Under the pieces are notes generated by a model. That model saw only the letters and a program-made list of their open reading frames with translations, was not told where the DNA came from and ran no database searches. Source: DATNFP01 sp035606335 (GTDB taxonomy: Bacteria > Bacteroidota > Bacteroidia > Chitinophagales > Chitinophagaceae). Taken from it: 19,493 nucleotides of DNA. Both the position numbers and the translations under genes were made by a program. The stretch covers positions 1-19,493 of the forward strand of contig DATNFP010000186.1 of NCBI GenBank assembly GCA_035606335.1, read 5' to 3'. Positions within the stretch are counted from its first letter, which is position 1. Every line of letters begins with the position of its first letter. Positions 6,990 through 13,445 of this stretch are shown here, piece by piece.

Positions 6990-8315
6990 ATGAGTGCAGT
7001 ACGCAAATCGTTATTTAGCAGGTTAGACAGTTTAACGATTCTACTTTATTTAATATTAGTGATCGTCGGATTGCTTGCTGTGTTTTCTGTAGAGCACCGC
7101 AGTACAGATGTGACTATTTTCCTAATGAATAAATCCTACATGAAGCAAGCTATTTGGCTTGGTATATCTCTGTTTATAGGGCTATTGATTATACTCACAG
7201 ATAGTAAATTCTTTTCGTCAACCGCTTTCCTTTTATACACCATTGGCTTATTTGTTTTGTTCCTTACCATATTTATTGGGGTCGATGTAAAAGGCTCCAA
7301 ATCATGGTTGGGAGTGGGGAGTGTGCGTTTTCAGCCGGGGGAAGTTTGTAAAATAGTAACAGCTTTAGCCCTAGCCCGTTTTCTATCTCTGCCCGAAACA
7401 AATTTTAATACATTGAAGGATCGCCTTATAGGCGTAGCTATAGCTTTAGTTCCCGCTTTGCTGATTATCCTTGAAAAAGAAACAGGACTTGCATTGGTGT
7501 ATCTCTGTTTTTTTCTGGCAATGTATAGAGAGGGGCTACCTAATAGCATTCTGATAGTCGGCTTTTCATTAATTGCGCTGGTATTAGTGACACTTATGGT
7601 GCCACGCATTATGCTGTTTATGATCCTGACGGGCATAGCGATATTGATCGGTATCCTGATAAGAAATACGCTGAAGCGCAATGTTTTTGCCTGGATATTA
7701 CTAATAGGTATATGGGGCGCAACAGTTCTGTTTTCGCAGGTTGCAGTTCCATTTGTTTTTAAGCATGTCCTTGAAAAACATCAGATAGATCGTATCTATC
7801 TTACTATAGGTCAGGATGTGCCAGATGAATATAGTAAAGTGCCTGAGAAAGGAGGGAACGAGAAAAAGGTAAATGCGTCTGATTATAATGTAAAGCAATC
7901 TAAAATAGCCATAGGCTCAGGCGGCCTTGCTGGTAAAGGTTTTCTCAATGGTACATCCACCAAAAATGAGTTTGTTCCTGAACAAAATACCGATTTCATC
8001 TTTTGTGCCATTGGAGAGCAGTTTGGTTTTGTTGGTAGCGGGATTTTAATAATTCTTTATATCAGCTTAATGCTTCGCATTATTTTTTTGGCGGAACGAC
8101 AGCGATCTACCTTTAGCCGGGTATATGCCTATTGTGTGGCGTCTATATTGTTTTTCCATTTTGCCGTCAATATTTCAATGACTATTGGCCTTGCGCCGGT
8201 TATCGGTATCACGCTGCCATTTTTGAGTTATGGAGGCTCGTCTCTTTTGTCGTTTAGCGTTATGATTTTTATCCTCTTAAGACTTGATGCTGACAGACAA
8301 GTTTTGATACGTTAA
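6990..8315 (+). CDS. rodA: Rod shape-determining protein RodA (SEDS peptidoglycan glycosyltransferase)
   Basis: A 441-residue SEDS-family membrane protein that polymerises lipid II into glycan strands during elongation, together with PBP2. About ten hydrophobic segments are visible. Family signatures are GSKSWLGVGSVRFQPGEVCK (102-121), the large extracellular loop with GSGGLAGKGFLNG (309-321), the catalytic aspartate in PEQNTDF (D335), and the C-terminal GITLPFLSYGGSSLLS. A charged insertion between residues 272 and 300 (QDVPDEYSKVPEKGG...) lies in the loop before the catalytic region; I believe such an insertion is common in the phylum. The ATG lies six bases after the mrdA stop. Its own TAA stop is part of a candidate -7 box for the next gene. 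Confidence 0.95.
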   Translation: MSAVRKSLFSRLDSLTILLYLILVIVGLLAVFSVEHRSTDVTIFLMNKSYMKQAIWLGISLFIGLLIILTDSKFFSSTAFLLYTIGLFVLFLTIFIGVDVKGSKSWLGVGSVRFQPGEVCKIVTALALARFLSLPETNFNTLKDRLIGVAIALVPALLIILEKETGLALVYLCFFLAMYREGLPNSILIVGFSLIALVLVTLMVPRIMLFMILTGIAILIGILIRNTLKRNVFAWILLIGIWGATVLFSQVAVPFVFKHVLEKHQIDRIYLTIGQDVPDEYSKVPEKGGNEKKVNASDYNVKQSKIAIGSGGLAGKGFLNGTSTKNEFVPEQNTDFIFCAIGEQFGFVGSGILIILYISLMLRIIFLAERQRSTFSRVYAYCVASILFFHFAVNISMTIGLAPVIGITLPFLSYGGSSLLSFSVMIFILLRLDADRQVLIR

Positions 8316-8320
8316 CTTTG
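8313..8320 (+). promoter_or_regulatory. Candidate -7 box for the MBL-fold gene, overlapping the rodA stop
   Basis: TAACTTTG is a perfect TAnnTTTG match whose first three bases are the rodA stop codon. It ends only 6 nt before the ATG at 8327. No good -33 element lies at the right distance, so the match could be coincidental. If real, the transcript would be nearly leaderless. Confidence 0.35.
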
Positions 8321-8326
8321 CATGCA

Positions 8327-9073
8327 ATGGCAAAAATTTTCCCTCTATCGGAAGGCGTTTTCACAGTAGGACACGATAAACAATTTTTACCCTTTAATCT
8401 GGAAAAGGATGAACTTACAGACAGAAGTACCGGGTCTCTTTTGGTTGAAGTACAGCCGTTTCTTGTAGTGACGGATAAGGATGTTATAGTGTTTGATACC
8501 GGTTTAGGATTTCATAACAATAACGGAGAGCTGCAAATACATAACAATCTCAGATATTGCGGATATGAACCGGAACAGATAACTAAAGTGTTAATGTCTC
8601 ATTTGCACAAAGATCATGCGGGCTGTATGATATATGAAGACAACCAGGGTATTGTCAAGACCACATTCCCGAATGCAACTTATTATATATACAGACGTGA
8701 AGCCGGATATGCCCTTGAAAAAGGCTACCCATCATATCACACCCAGGATATAGAACCAATATTATCTTCTACGCAGGTAAAATGGATGGATGGTGAAAAT
8801 GGAATAATAGATGGGTATATTCATTTTACACACTCTGGAGCGCACAGTCCTGAGCATGTTGTTTATCTTATTGATGATGGAAAGGATAAAATATTTTTCG
8901 GTGGAGATGAAGCACCTCAATACAAGCAAATGAAAATAAAATATATTGCCAAATATGACTACGATGGCAAAAAAGCTATGGCCTTACGAGAACAATATGC
9001 AGAGCAGGGGCATAAAGAAGGATGGCAGTTTTTATTCTATCACGATGTACAGGTGCCTGTCGCTATGCTATAA
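8327..9073 (+). CDS. MBL-fold metallo-hydrolase
   Basis: A 248-residue metallo-beta-lactamase-fold hydrolase, predicted cytoplasmic (no signal peptide). The metal ligands are complete: H92-L-H94-K-D96-H97 in SHLHKDHAGC, H173 in SGAHSPEHVV, D194 in FFGGDE, and a late H239 in FYHD, consistent with two metal ions. VIVFDTGLG (53-61) is the usual first motif. The arrangement resembles lactonase-type MBL proteins, but the substrate cannot be read from the sequence. I chose the ATG at 8327 over an in-frame TTG at 8318 because the TTG lies inside the candidate -7 box. The gene starts 11 bases after rodA and could be co-transcribed with it; it is not a known partner of the elongation machinery. Its stop is five bases from the convergent Spy-like gene, with no strong terminator between. 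Confidence 0.88.
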   Translation: MAKIFPLSEGVFTVGHDKQFLPFNLEKDELTDRSTGSLLVEVQPFLVVTDKDVIVFDTGLGFHNNNGELQIHNNLRYCGYEPEQITKVLMSHLHKDHAGCMIYEDNQGIVKTTFPNATYYIYRREAGYALEKGYPSYHTQDIEPILSSTQVKWMDGENGIIDGYIHFTHSGAHSPEHVVYLIDDGKDKIFFGGDEAPQYKQMKIKYIAKYDYDGKKAMALREQYAEQGHKEGWQFLFYHDVQVPVAML

Positions 9074-9078
9074 TAAAC

Positions 9079-9615
9079 TTAATAATTATCGTCTCTTTTA
9101 TTGTTATATCCTTCATTGAAAGGATCTTTCCCTCTGTTGTGCTCATTCAATTGTCGTATCAATAGCTTTTTGAAATCGCGTTCGGCTTTATATAGTAGTG
9201 CCAATTGCTGCTCTGAAATTACCTTAGCAAATTCATCATTATATTTACGCTTGATATTTATCATCTCTTGCTGATAATCGAGATTATCATCTACATATTG
9301 ACGTGAAGCGCTTTCGTCAAGAACTTCAGGATTAGTATTATGATATTTTTGGAAAAATTGTCTTCTTGTACTTCGTATTTCTTGTTCATAACGATAGTAA
9401 ATAGGCCAAAAATTGGCAGCCTGCTCAGATGTTAGATGAAGTTTGTCGGTAATGTATGCAATCTTAATAGTATGAATCCGCTCCATTGCCTGCTTTCTTT
9501 GAGCAGTATGTCCCCGCATGGGAGCATAACTTGATTGGGCAAATGAATCGATCGAAAAAAAGGTAAGTAAGGTAATTGATAGAACACTTAATGATCTTTT
9601 TGGGGAAATTTTCAT
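9079..9615 (-). CDS. Spy/CpxP-like periplasmic protein, last gene of the ECF sigma operon
   Basis: A 178-residue exported protein. A signal peptide is clear: KRSLSVLSITLLTFFSIDSFA, with cleavage after about A26 (S-F-A|Q). The mature part is mostly charged alpha-helix, with LTSEQAANFWPIYYRYEQEI (61-80) and a second related helix beginning VISEQQLALLYKAERDFKKL (132-151). This repeated 'LT-x-x-Q' helix pattern recalls Spy/CpxP (LTxxQ) stress chaperones, although the similarity is weak and the family label is inferred. It lies 14 bases after the putative anti-sigma gene, so it is probably the output or sensor part of the same regulatory unit. It has no cysteines and no obvious metal-binding cluster. 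Confidence 0.7.
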   Translation of the reverse strand: MKISPKRSLSVLSITLLTFFSIDSFAQSSYAPMRGHTAQRKQAMERIHTIKIAYITDKLHLTSEQAANFWPIYYRYEQEIRSTRRQFFQKYHNTNPEVLDESASRQYVDDNLDYQQEMINIKRKYNDEFAKVISEQQLALLYKAERDFKKLLIRQLNEHNRGKDPFNEGYNNKRDDNY

Positions 9616-9629
9616 AATCCTAAAAAATT

Positions 9630-10349
9630 TTATTCTGATTGACTCCAGCCAGTATCGTTCAAATATTGGACGATATCTTCATCATTTAACTGTTGGGTTT
9701 GGATTTGTATCTTTTTATCGTTGCTGGTGCCTGCGTTCTGACTCAAATTGGTTACGTCAGAGTTATTAGCTATTACGTCAATATCAAAATCATCAATGTT
9801 CTGTTGCACATAATCGTCAATAGCGTTTGTTGACACTCTGGATAAGGCAGCTTCGGGATTGGTTGGCTGTATATAATATTTAAGCGAGCCAAATCCTATT
9901 CCCAGTAAGAGCACTGCTGCCGCAGCTAATCGTATCTGGCTCCAGATATATATGCGTTTTGATGCTGCAATTTTCTTTTTGCGTTCAACAGGGCTATCCG
10001 CTTTCTTAGCCATTTGCAATACCTGTGCCGGTAATATGTTGAAATAACCTGCAGGTATATTAAATGGCATTGACTTTGATGCATCAAGGGAGCTCTCATC
10101 ATTGATTACAGCCGCCAGCACTTGTTGAGGAAGAAAATTAAAATAATGATCCGGTGTATTATAGGGCACTATTTTATTGAACAGTATTTCAGGATCTTTT
10201 GTCGTTATAGCCCTTATCCCATAGAGAGCTTCATCACTCAATTTCTCAAAATAATGCTCGGGAACAACATATGGCATTGCACGTGACATATCAGCAAGCG
10301 GGCTGTTCATGCTTACCAATTCATCTAATATGTCATTACCTTTTTTCAT
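9630..10349 (-). CDS. Single-pass membrane protein, probable anti-sigma factor with three MP-x(3)-P-x(2)-YF repeats
   Basis: A 239-residue protein encoded directly after the ECF sigma factor (33-bp gap). It has a long N-terminal part, a basic patch (ERKKKIAASKR, 122-132), one membrane helix at about 140-160 (LAAAAVLLLGIGFGSLKYYI) and an acidic, Asn/Gln-rich C-terminal domain. The positive-inside rule places the N-terminus in the cytoplasm and the C-terminus in the periplasm, the topology expected of an anti-sigma factor. The N-terminal part holds three copies of a motif: MPYVVPEHYFEKL (25-37), VPYNTPDHYFNFL (61-73) and MPFNIPAGYFNIL (94-106). It lacks the HxxxCxxC zinc motif of classical ECF anti-sigma factors; there are no cysteines. 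The role is inferred from position and topology. The last residues (DEDIVQYLNDTGW) resemble the tails of other Bacteroidota proteins in this position. Confidence 0.65.
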   Translation of the reverse strand: MKKGNDILDELVSMNSPLADMSRAMPYVVPEHYFEKLSDEALYGIRAITTKDPEILFNKIVPYNTPDHYFNFLPQQVLAAVINDESSLDASKSMPFNIPAGYFNILPAQVLQMAKKADSPVERKKKIAASKRIYIWSQIRLAAAAVLLLGIGFGSLKYYIQPTNPEAALSRVSTNAIDDYVQQNIDDFDIDVIANNSDVTNLSQNAGTSNDKKIQIQTQQLNDEDIVQYLNDTGWSQSE

Positions 10350-10382
10350 TCTATTACTAAGACTACTATACCAGTTATAAGT

Positions 10383-10943
10383 TTAATTATTGATCAGGAA
10401 CGTTTCTACTTTTTTAACAGCATGATGATACGATGCTTTTAAAGCGCCTACTGATGTTTCTAATATTTCAGCCATTTGTTCATAAGGCATTTCATCGTAA
10501 TAACGTAAATTAAAAACTATACGTTGTTTTTCCGGTAATGTTTGTATTGCCTGTTGCAAACGCCATTCCAGTTTATTGGCATCAAATCCTTTCTGTGCAA
10601 TAAGTTTTTCTGAATATATATTTTCGTTATCACTCAAAGAAATAGATGATCGGCGTTTTTGCTGGTCTATCCAGGTAAGCGTTTCATTAGTTGCAATACG
10701 GTAAAGCCACGTATATAGATTAGATTCCTGTCTGAATTCCCCGAGATTTTTCCAAATTTTAATAAATACGTTTTGAAGCACATCGTTCGCATCCTCATGC
10801 TCTACTACCATGCGCCTGATATGCCAATACAAACGCTCCTGGTATTTGCGTACCAGTTGTGTAAAAGCAGTTTCTTTGGTTTTATCGTCCTTAAACGAAG
10901 CAACTAAAAAGTGATCATCGATCAATTTTGCCGTGTCAGGCAT
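10383..10943 (-). CDS. ECF-type RNA polymerase sigma factor (sigma-70 family)
   Basis: A 186-residue ECF sigma factor, which directs RNA polymerase to a small regulon. Region 2 spans about residues 27-97, with DANDVLQNVFIKIWKNL (51-67, core-binding 2.2) and TWLYRIATNETLTWIDQQKR (78-97, regions 2.3-2.4, -10 recognition). A linker follows, then region 4 with LPEKQRIVFNLRYYDEMPYE (136-155) and the helix-turn-helix ILETSVGALKASYHHAVKKV (160-179). The length is normal. It is the first gene of a three-gene unit with the putative anti-sigma and Spy-like genes, suggesting an envelope-stress response; no target promoter was identified. A weak -7 match (TAATATTG on the minus strand, around 10970) precedes it. 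It is divergent from fmt with 93 bp between start codons. Confidence 0.92.
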   Translation of the reverse strand: MPDTAKLIDDHFLVASFKDDKTKETAFTQLVRKYQERLYWHIRRMVVEHEDANDVLQNVFIKIWKNLGEFRQESNLYTWLYRIATNETLTWIDQQKRRSSISLSDNENIYSEKLIAQKGFDANKLEWRLQQAIQTLPEKQRIVFNLRYYDEMPYEQMAEILETSVGALKASYHHAVKKVETFLINN

Positions 10944-11019
10944 GTAGAACGTTCCGGTTTAATTTTAGACAATATTAAATTATTAAAGTTTAATAAATTC
11001 CGTAAAAGTTTTTACCTGT

Positions 11020-11027
11020 TAGTTTTG
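11020..11027 (+). promoter_or_regulatory. Candidate -7 box for fmt
   Basis: TAGTTTTG fits TAnnTTTG exactly and ends 9 nt before the fmt ATG at 11037. The -33 region is weak: TTC at 10998-11000, 19 bp away. The box lies inside the upstream open extension of the fmt frame, which supports the internal ATG as the true start and predicts a leader of only a few bases. Confidence 0.45.
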
Positions 11028-11036
11028 CATAAAATT

Positions 11037-11969
11037 ATGAAGACGTTCGAACAATTAAGAATAATTTTCATGGGTACGCCTGACTTTGCCGTTGCATCGT
11101 TAGCAGCATTAGTAAATGCAGGTGCCAATGTAATAGCGGTAGTTACAGCACCGGACAAGCCAGCAGGCAGAGGAATGCAACTACAATCATCTGCTGTAAA
11201 GCAATATGCTGTAGACAATGGGTTACCTGTTCTGCAACCTGAAAAATTAAAAAATCCTGAATTTTTACAGCAATTGGCTTCTTTAAAAGCTGATCTGCAG
11301 GTTGTTGTTGCATTTCGTATGTTACCTGAAGCAGTTTGGAATATGCCTCCAATGGGCACTGTCAATGTTCATGCTTCGCTCCTGCCACAATATAGGGGAG
11401 CTGCGCCGATTAATTGGGCGATTATAAACGGTGAAACAGAAACAGGAGTCACCACATTTAAACTGCAACATGAAATTGATACCGGCAATATTTTGTTGCA
11501 ACAAAGTATTGCTATTAATCCGGATGACAATGCAGGCAGCGTGCACGATAAATTAATGGTTGCAGGAGCAGAGATATTATTAAAAACGATTCATGGATTG
11601 GTTGCTGGAACATTAAAGGAAATTCCTCAAAAAGATGTTTCATTAAATAATTTGAAGCATGCACCTAAAATATTTAAAGAAGATACACGTATAGATTGGA
11701 ATAAGCCTGTAAGTGCTATTTATAATATGATCAGAGGGCTTTCTCCTTATCCGGCTGCAATTACGGAGTTGGCGGACAAGTCAATAAAAGTTTATAAGTC
11801 ACATATTGTTTCGGGAATCCATAATAAAGAGATCGGGATATATGAAACTGATGGGAAAACATACCTGCGATTTGCCGCAAGTGATGGTTGGGTACATATA
11901 GATGAGCTGCAGCAGGAAGGGAAAAGAAGAATGGATATAATATCGTTTTTACGAGGTTTTCGTGGGTAG
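11037..11969 (+). CDS. fmt: Methionyl-tRNA formyltransferase
   Basis: A 310-residue cytoplasmic enzyme that formylates initiator Met-tRNA using 10-formyltetrahydrofolate. The N-terminal formyltransferase domain opens with IIFMGTPDFAVASL (9-22). It carries the catalytic signature VNVHASLLPQYRGAAPINWA (109-128), with N110 and H112, and the third catalytic residue D148 in HEIDTG; these match N108, H110 and D146 of the E. coli enzyme. The C-terminal tRNA-binding OB-like domain starts near residue 210. The frame is open upstream to 10911, but that stretch would overlap the sigma factor start on the other strand and lacks family similarity; MKTFEQLRIIFMGTP is the normal N-terminus. Its last 21 bases overlap the 3' end of convergent aroQ. 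Confidence 0.95.
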   Translation: MKTFEQLRIIFMGTPDFAVASLAALVNAGANVIAVVTAPDKPAGRGMQLQSSAVKQYAVDNGLPVLQPEKLKNPEFLQQLASLKADLQVVVAFRMLPEAVWNMPPMGTVNVHASLLPQYRGAAPINWAIINGETETGVTTFKLQHEIDTGNILLQQSIAINPDDNAGSVHDKLMVAGAEILLKTIHGLVAGTLKEIPQKDVSLNNLKHAPKIFKEDTRIDWNKPVSAIYNMIRGLSPYPAAITELADKSIKVYKSHIVSGIHNKEIGIYETDGKTYLRFAASDGWVHIDELQQEGKRRMDIISFLRGFRG

Positions 11970-12389
11970 TGTATCAATAAAATATTGTATAGCCAATGCA
12001 TAACCATCAATGCCCAACCCACTGATAGAACCTACGCACTTTGAAGCGATAAAAGAAGTCTTTCTATAATCTTCTCTTGCTAATATATTAGAAATGTGTA
12101 CTTCTATTACAGGTAGTTGTATAGAGCTAATAGCATCTGCCAATGCGATGCTGGTATGCGTATAAGCCCCGGCGTTAATAACAACGCCTTGTGTATTGTT
12201 ACGGCAATTGTGTAAATGATTGATCAATTCCCCTTCAATATTGCTTTGATAATAGCTGAATGAGATGTTTGGAAAACGTTGCTTTAATTGTTGCAGGTAA
12301 GAGTCGAATGAAAGACTACCATATATCTCTGGCTCGCGTGTACCAAGTAAGTTTAGATTAGGCCCGTTTATAATAGCCAGATGAAGCAT
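11949..12389 (-). CDS. aroQ: 3-dehydroquinate dehydratase, type II
   Basis: A 146-residue cytoplasmic enzyme, the normal size for the dodecameric type II family, which dehydrates 3-dehydroquinate to 3-dehydroshikimate in the shikimate pathway. The N-terminal signature is INGPNLNLLGTREPEIYG (7-24), containing catalytic R18 and Y23. SNIEGELINHLH (49-60), INAGAYTHTS (71-80, substrate-binding N72) and EVHISN (96-101, catalytic H98) are in their usual order. It is convergent with fmt, with stop codons crossing by 21 bp, and divergent from xerD with 77 bp between start codons. No other shikimate genes are nearby. Confidence 0.96.
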   Translation of the reverse strand: MLHLAIINGPNLNLLGTREPEIYGSLSFDSYLQQLKQRFPNISFSYYQSNIEGELINHLHNCRNNTQGVVINAGAYTHTSIALADAISSIQLPVIEVHISNILAREDYRKTSFIASKCVGSISGLGIDGYALAIQYFIDTLPTKTS

Positions 12390-12466
12390 ATCCTACATTT
12401 TAGGGCAAGATAAGAAAAAGAGTAATTTTGAAGTAAATGCAGATAACTTGTATAAATTGATAATTT

Positions 12467-13372
12467 GTGTGGGAATCTTACCAGAAAGGATTTAAAGCAT
12501 ATCTGCAATTGGAGCGTTCTATGTCTCCTAACACCATAGAAGCTTATCTGCATGACCTGTATATGCTTAGCGAGTACATTGGTTCTTCTTATGAAGGACT
12601 CGATGTAACATCTATAGAATTAGATCATTTACAATCATTTCTTGTACATATAAATGAGTTAGAGCTTTCAGCCGGGACACAAGCCAGAGTATTAAGCGGT
12701 ATCAAATCTTTTTTTAAATATCTAATGCTCGAGGAAGTGATTAAAAAAGATCCCACTGAACTGTTGGAAGCCCCCAAGTTAAAGCGATCATTGCCAAGTG
12801 TGCTTAGCATTGAAGAAATAGAGCAATTGTTCACAGCTATAGATCATAGTACTCCGGAAGGACAGAGGAATAGGGCTATGATGGAAACTATGTATAGTTG
12901 TGGGCTGCGTGTTAGTGAATTGGTAACTATGACCCTTACTAATCTGTATCTCGATGTGGGATTTGTGAAGATAATAGGTAAGGGAAATAAGGAAAGATTA
13001 GTTCCTATTGGTGAAACTGCCATTAACCAGATAAAGCTGTACAGAGAACATATACGCAATCATATAGAAAAAATAAAAAAAGGTAATGAGGATATATTAT
13101 TCCTTAATCGCCGAGGTGCTGCCTTATCAAGAGTAATGATTTTCATGATTCTAAAAGAGCTGACAGAAAAAGCAGGCTTAAAAAAGAATGTACACCCACA
13201 TACCTTAAGACATTCTTTTGCTACACACCTTGTTGAAGCCGGGGCTGATTTGCGGGCCGTTCAGGAGATGCTTGGGCATAAAAGTATTACTACTACCGAA
13301 ATCTATACTCACCTCGATAGAGGCTATCTAAGGCAAACATTAGAAAAATATCATCCGCGATATGGTAAATAG
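12467..13372 (+). CDS. xerD: Tyrosine recombinase XerD
   Basis: A 301-residue site-specific recombinase that, with XerC, resolves chromosome dimers at dif near the division septum. The N-terminal core-binding (SAM-like) domain covers about residues 1-90 (FKAYLQLERSMSPNTIEAY). The catalytic domain has the full set: R148 (CGLRVSEL), K172 (GKGNKER), H245-T-L-R248, H271 (LGHKSI) and nucleophile Y280 (EIYTHLD). The length is typical of XerC/XerD, and the lack of integron or phage features points to the housekeeping protein. The GTG start at 12467 is essentially forced: an in-frame TAA lies at 12461-12463, and the next ATG (12521) would remove the first helix. Confidence 0.93.
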   Translation: MWESYQKGFKAYLQLERSMSPNTIEAYLHDLYMLSEYIGSSYEGLDVTSIELDHLQSFLVHINELELSAGTQARVLSGIKSFFKYLMLEEVIKKDPTELLEAPKLKRSLPSVLSIEEIEQLFTAIDHSTPEGQRNRAMMETMYSCGLRVSELVTMTLTNLYLDVGFVKIIGKGNKERLVPIGETAINQIKLYREHIRNHIEKIKKGNEDILFLNRRGAALSRVMIFMILKELTEKAGLKKNVHPHTLRHSFATHLVEAGADLRAVQEMLGHKSITTTEIYTHLDRGYLRQTLEKYHPRYGK

Positions 13373-13433
13373 TCTATAGCTAAATTGAGTTATCCCTATT
13401 TTAAACAAGGTCTGTTTGGGGCCTATGTTTTTA

Positions 13434-13441
13434 TATCTTTG
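13434..13441 (+). promoter_or_regulatory. Candidate -7 box for purB
   Basis: TATCTTTG is an exact TAnnTTTG match ending just 4 nt before the purB ATG at 13446. A partial -33 element TCTG (13411-13414) lies 19 bp upstream, and TTTG (13415-13418) lies 15 bp upstream. If used, transcription would begin at or next to the start codon. Confidence 0.5.
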
Positions 13442-13445
13442 CGCC

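Noticed and set aside
10911..11036. Upstream extension of fmt by 42 residues
   Set aside because: It overlaps the sigma factor start on the other strand and a likely -7 box, and lacks similarity to the Fmt N-terminus; MKTFEQLRIIFMGTP is the normal start.
12461..12467. TAATTTG directly at the xerD start as a -7 box
   Set aside because: It is one base short of TAnnTTTG and would place the transcription start inside the coding region.
12467..13372. xerD as a marker of a mobile element or integron
   Set aside because: No attachment repeats, cassettes or phage genes are nearby, and the length and motifs fit housekeeping XerD.
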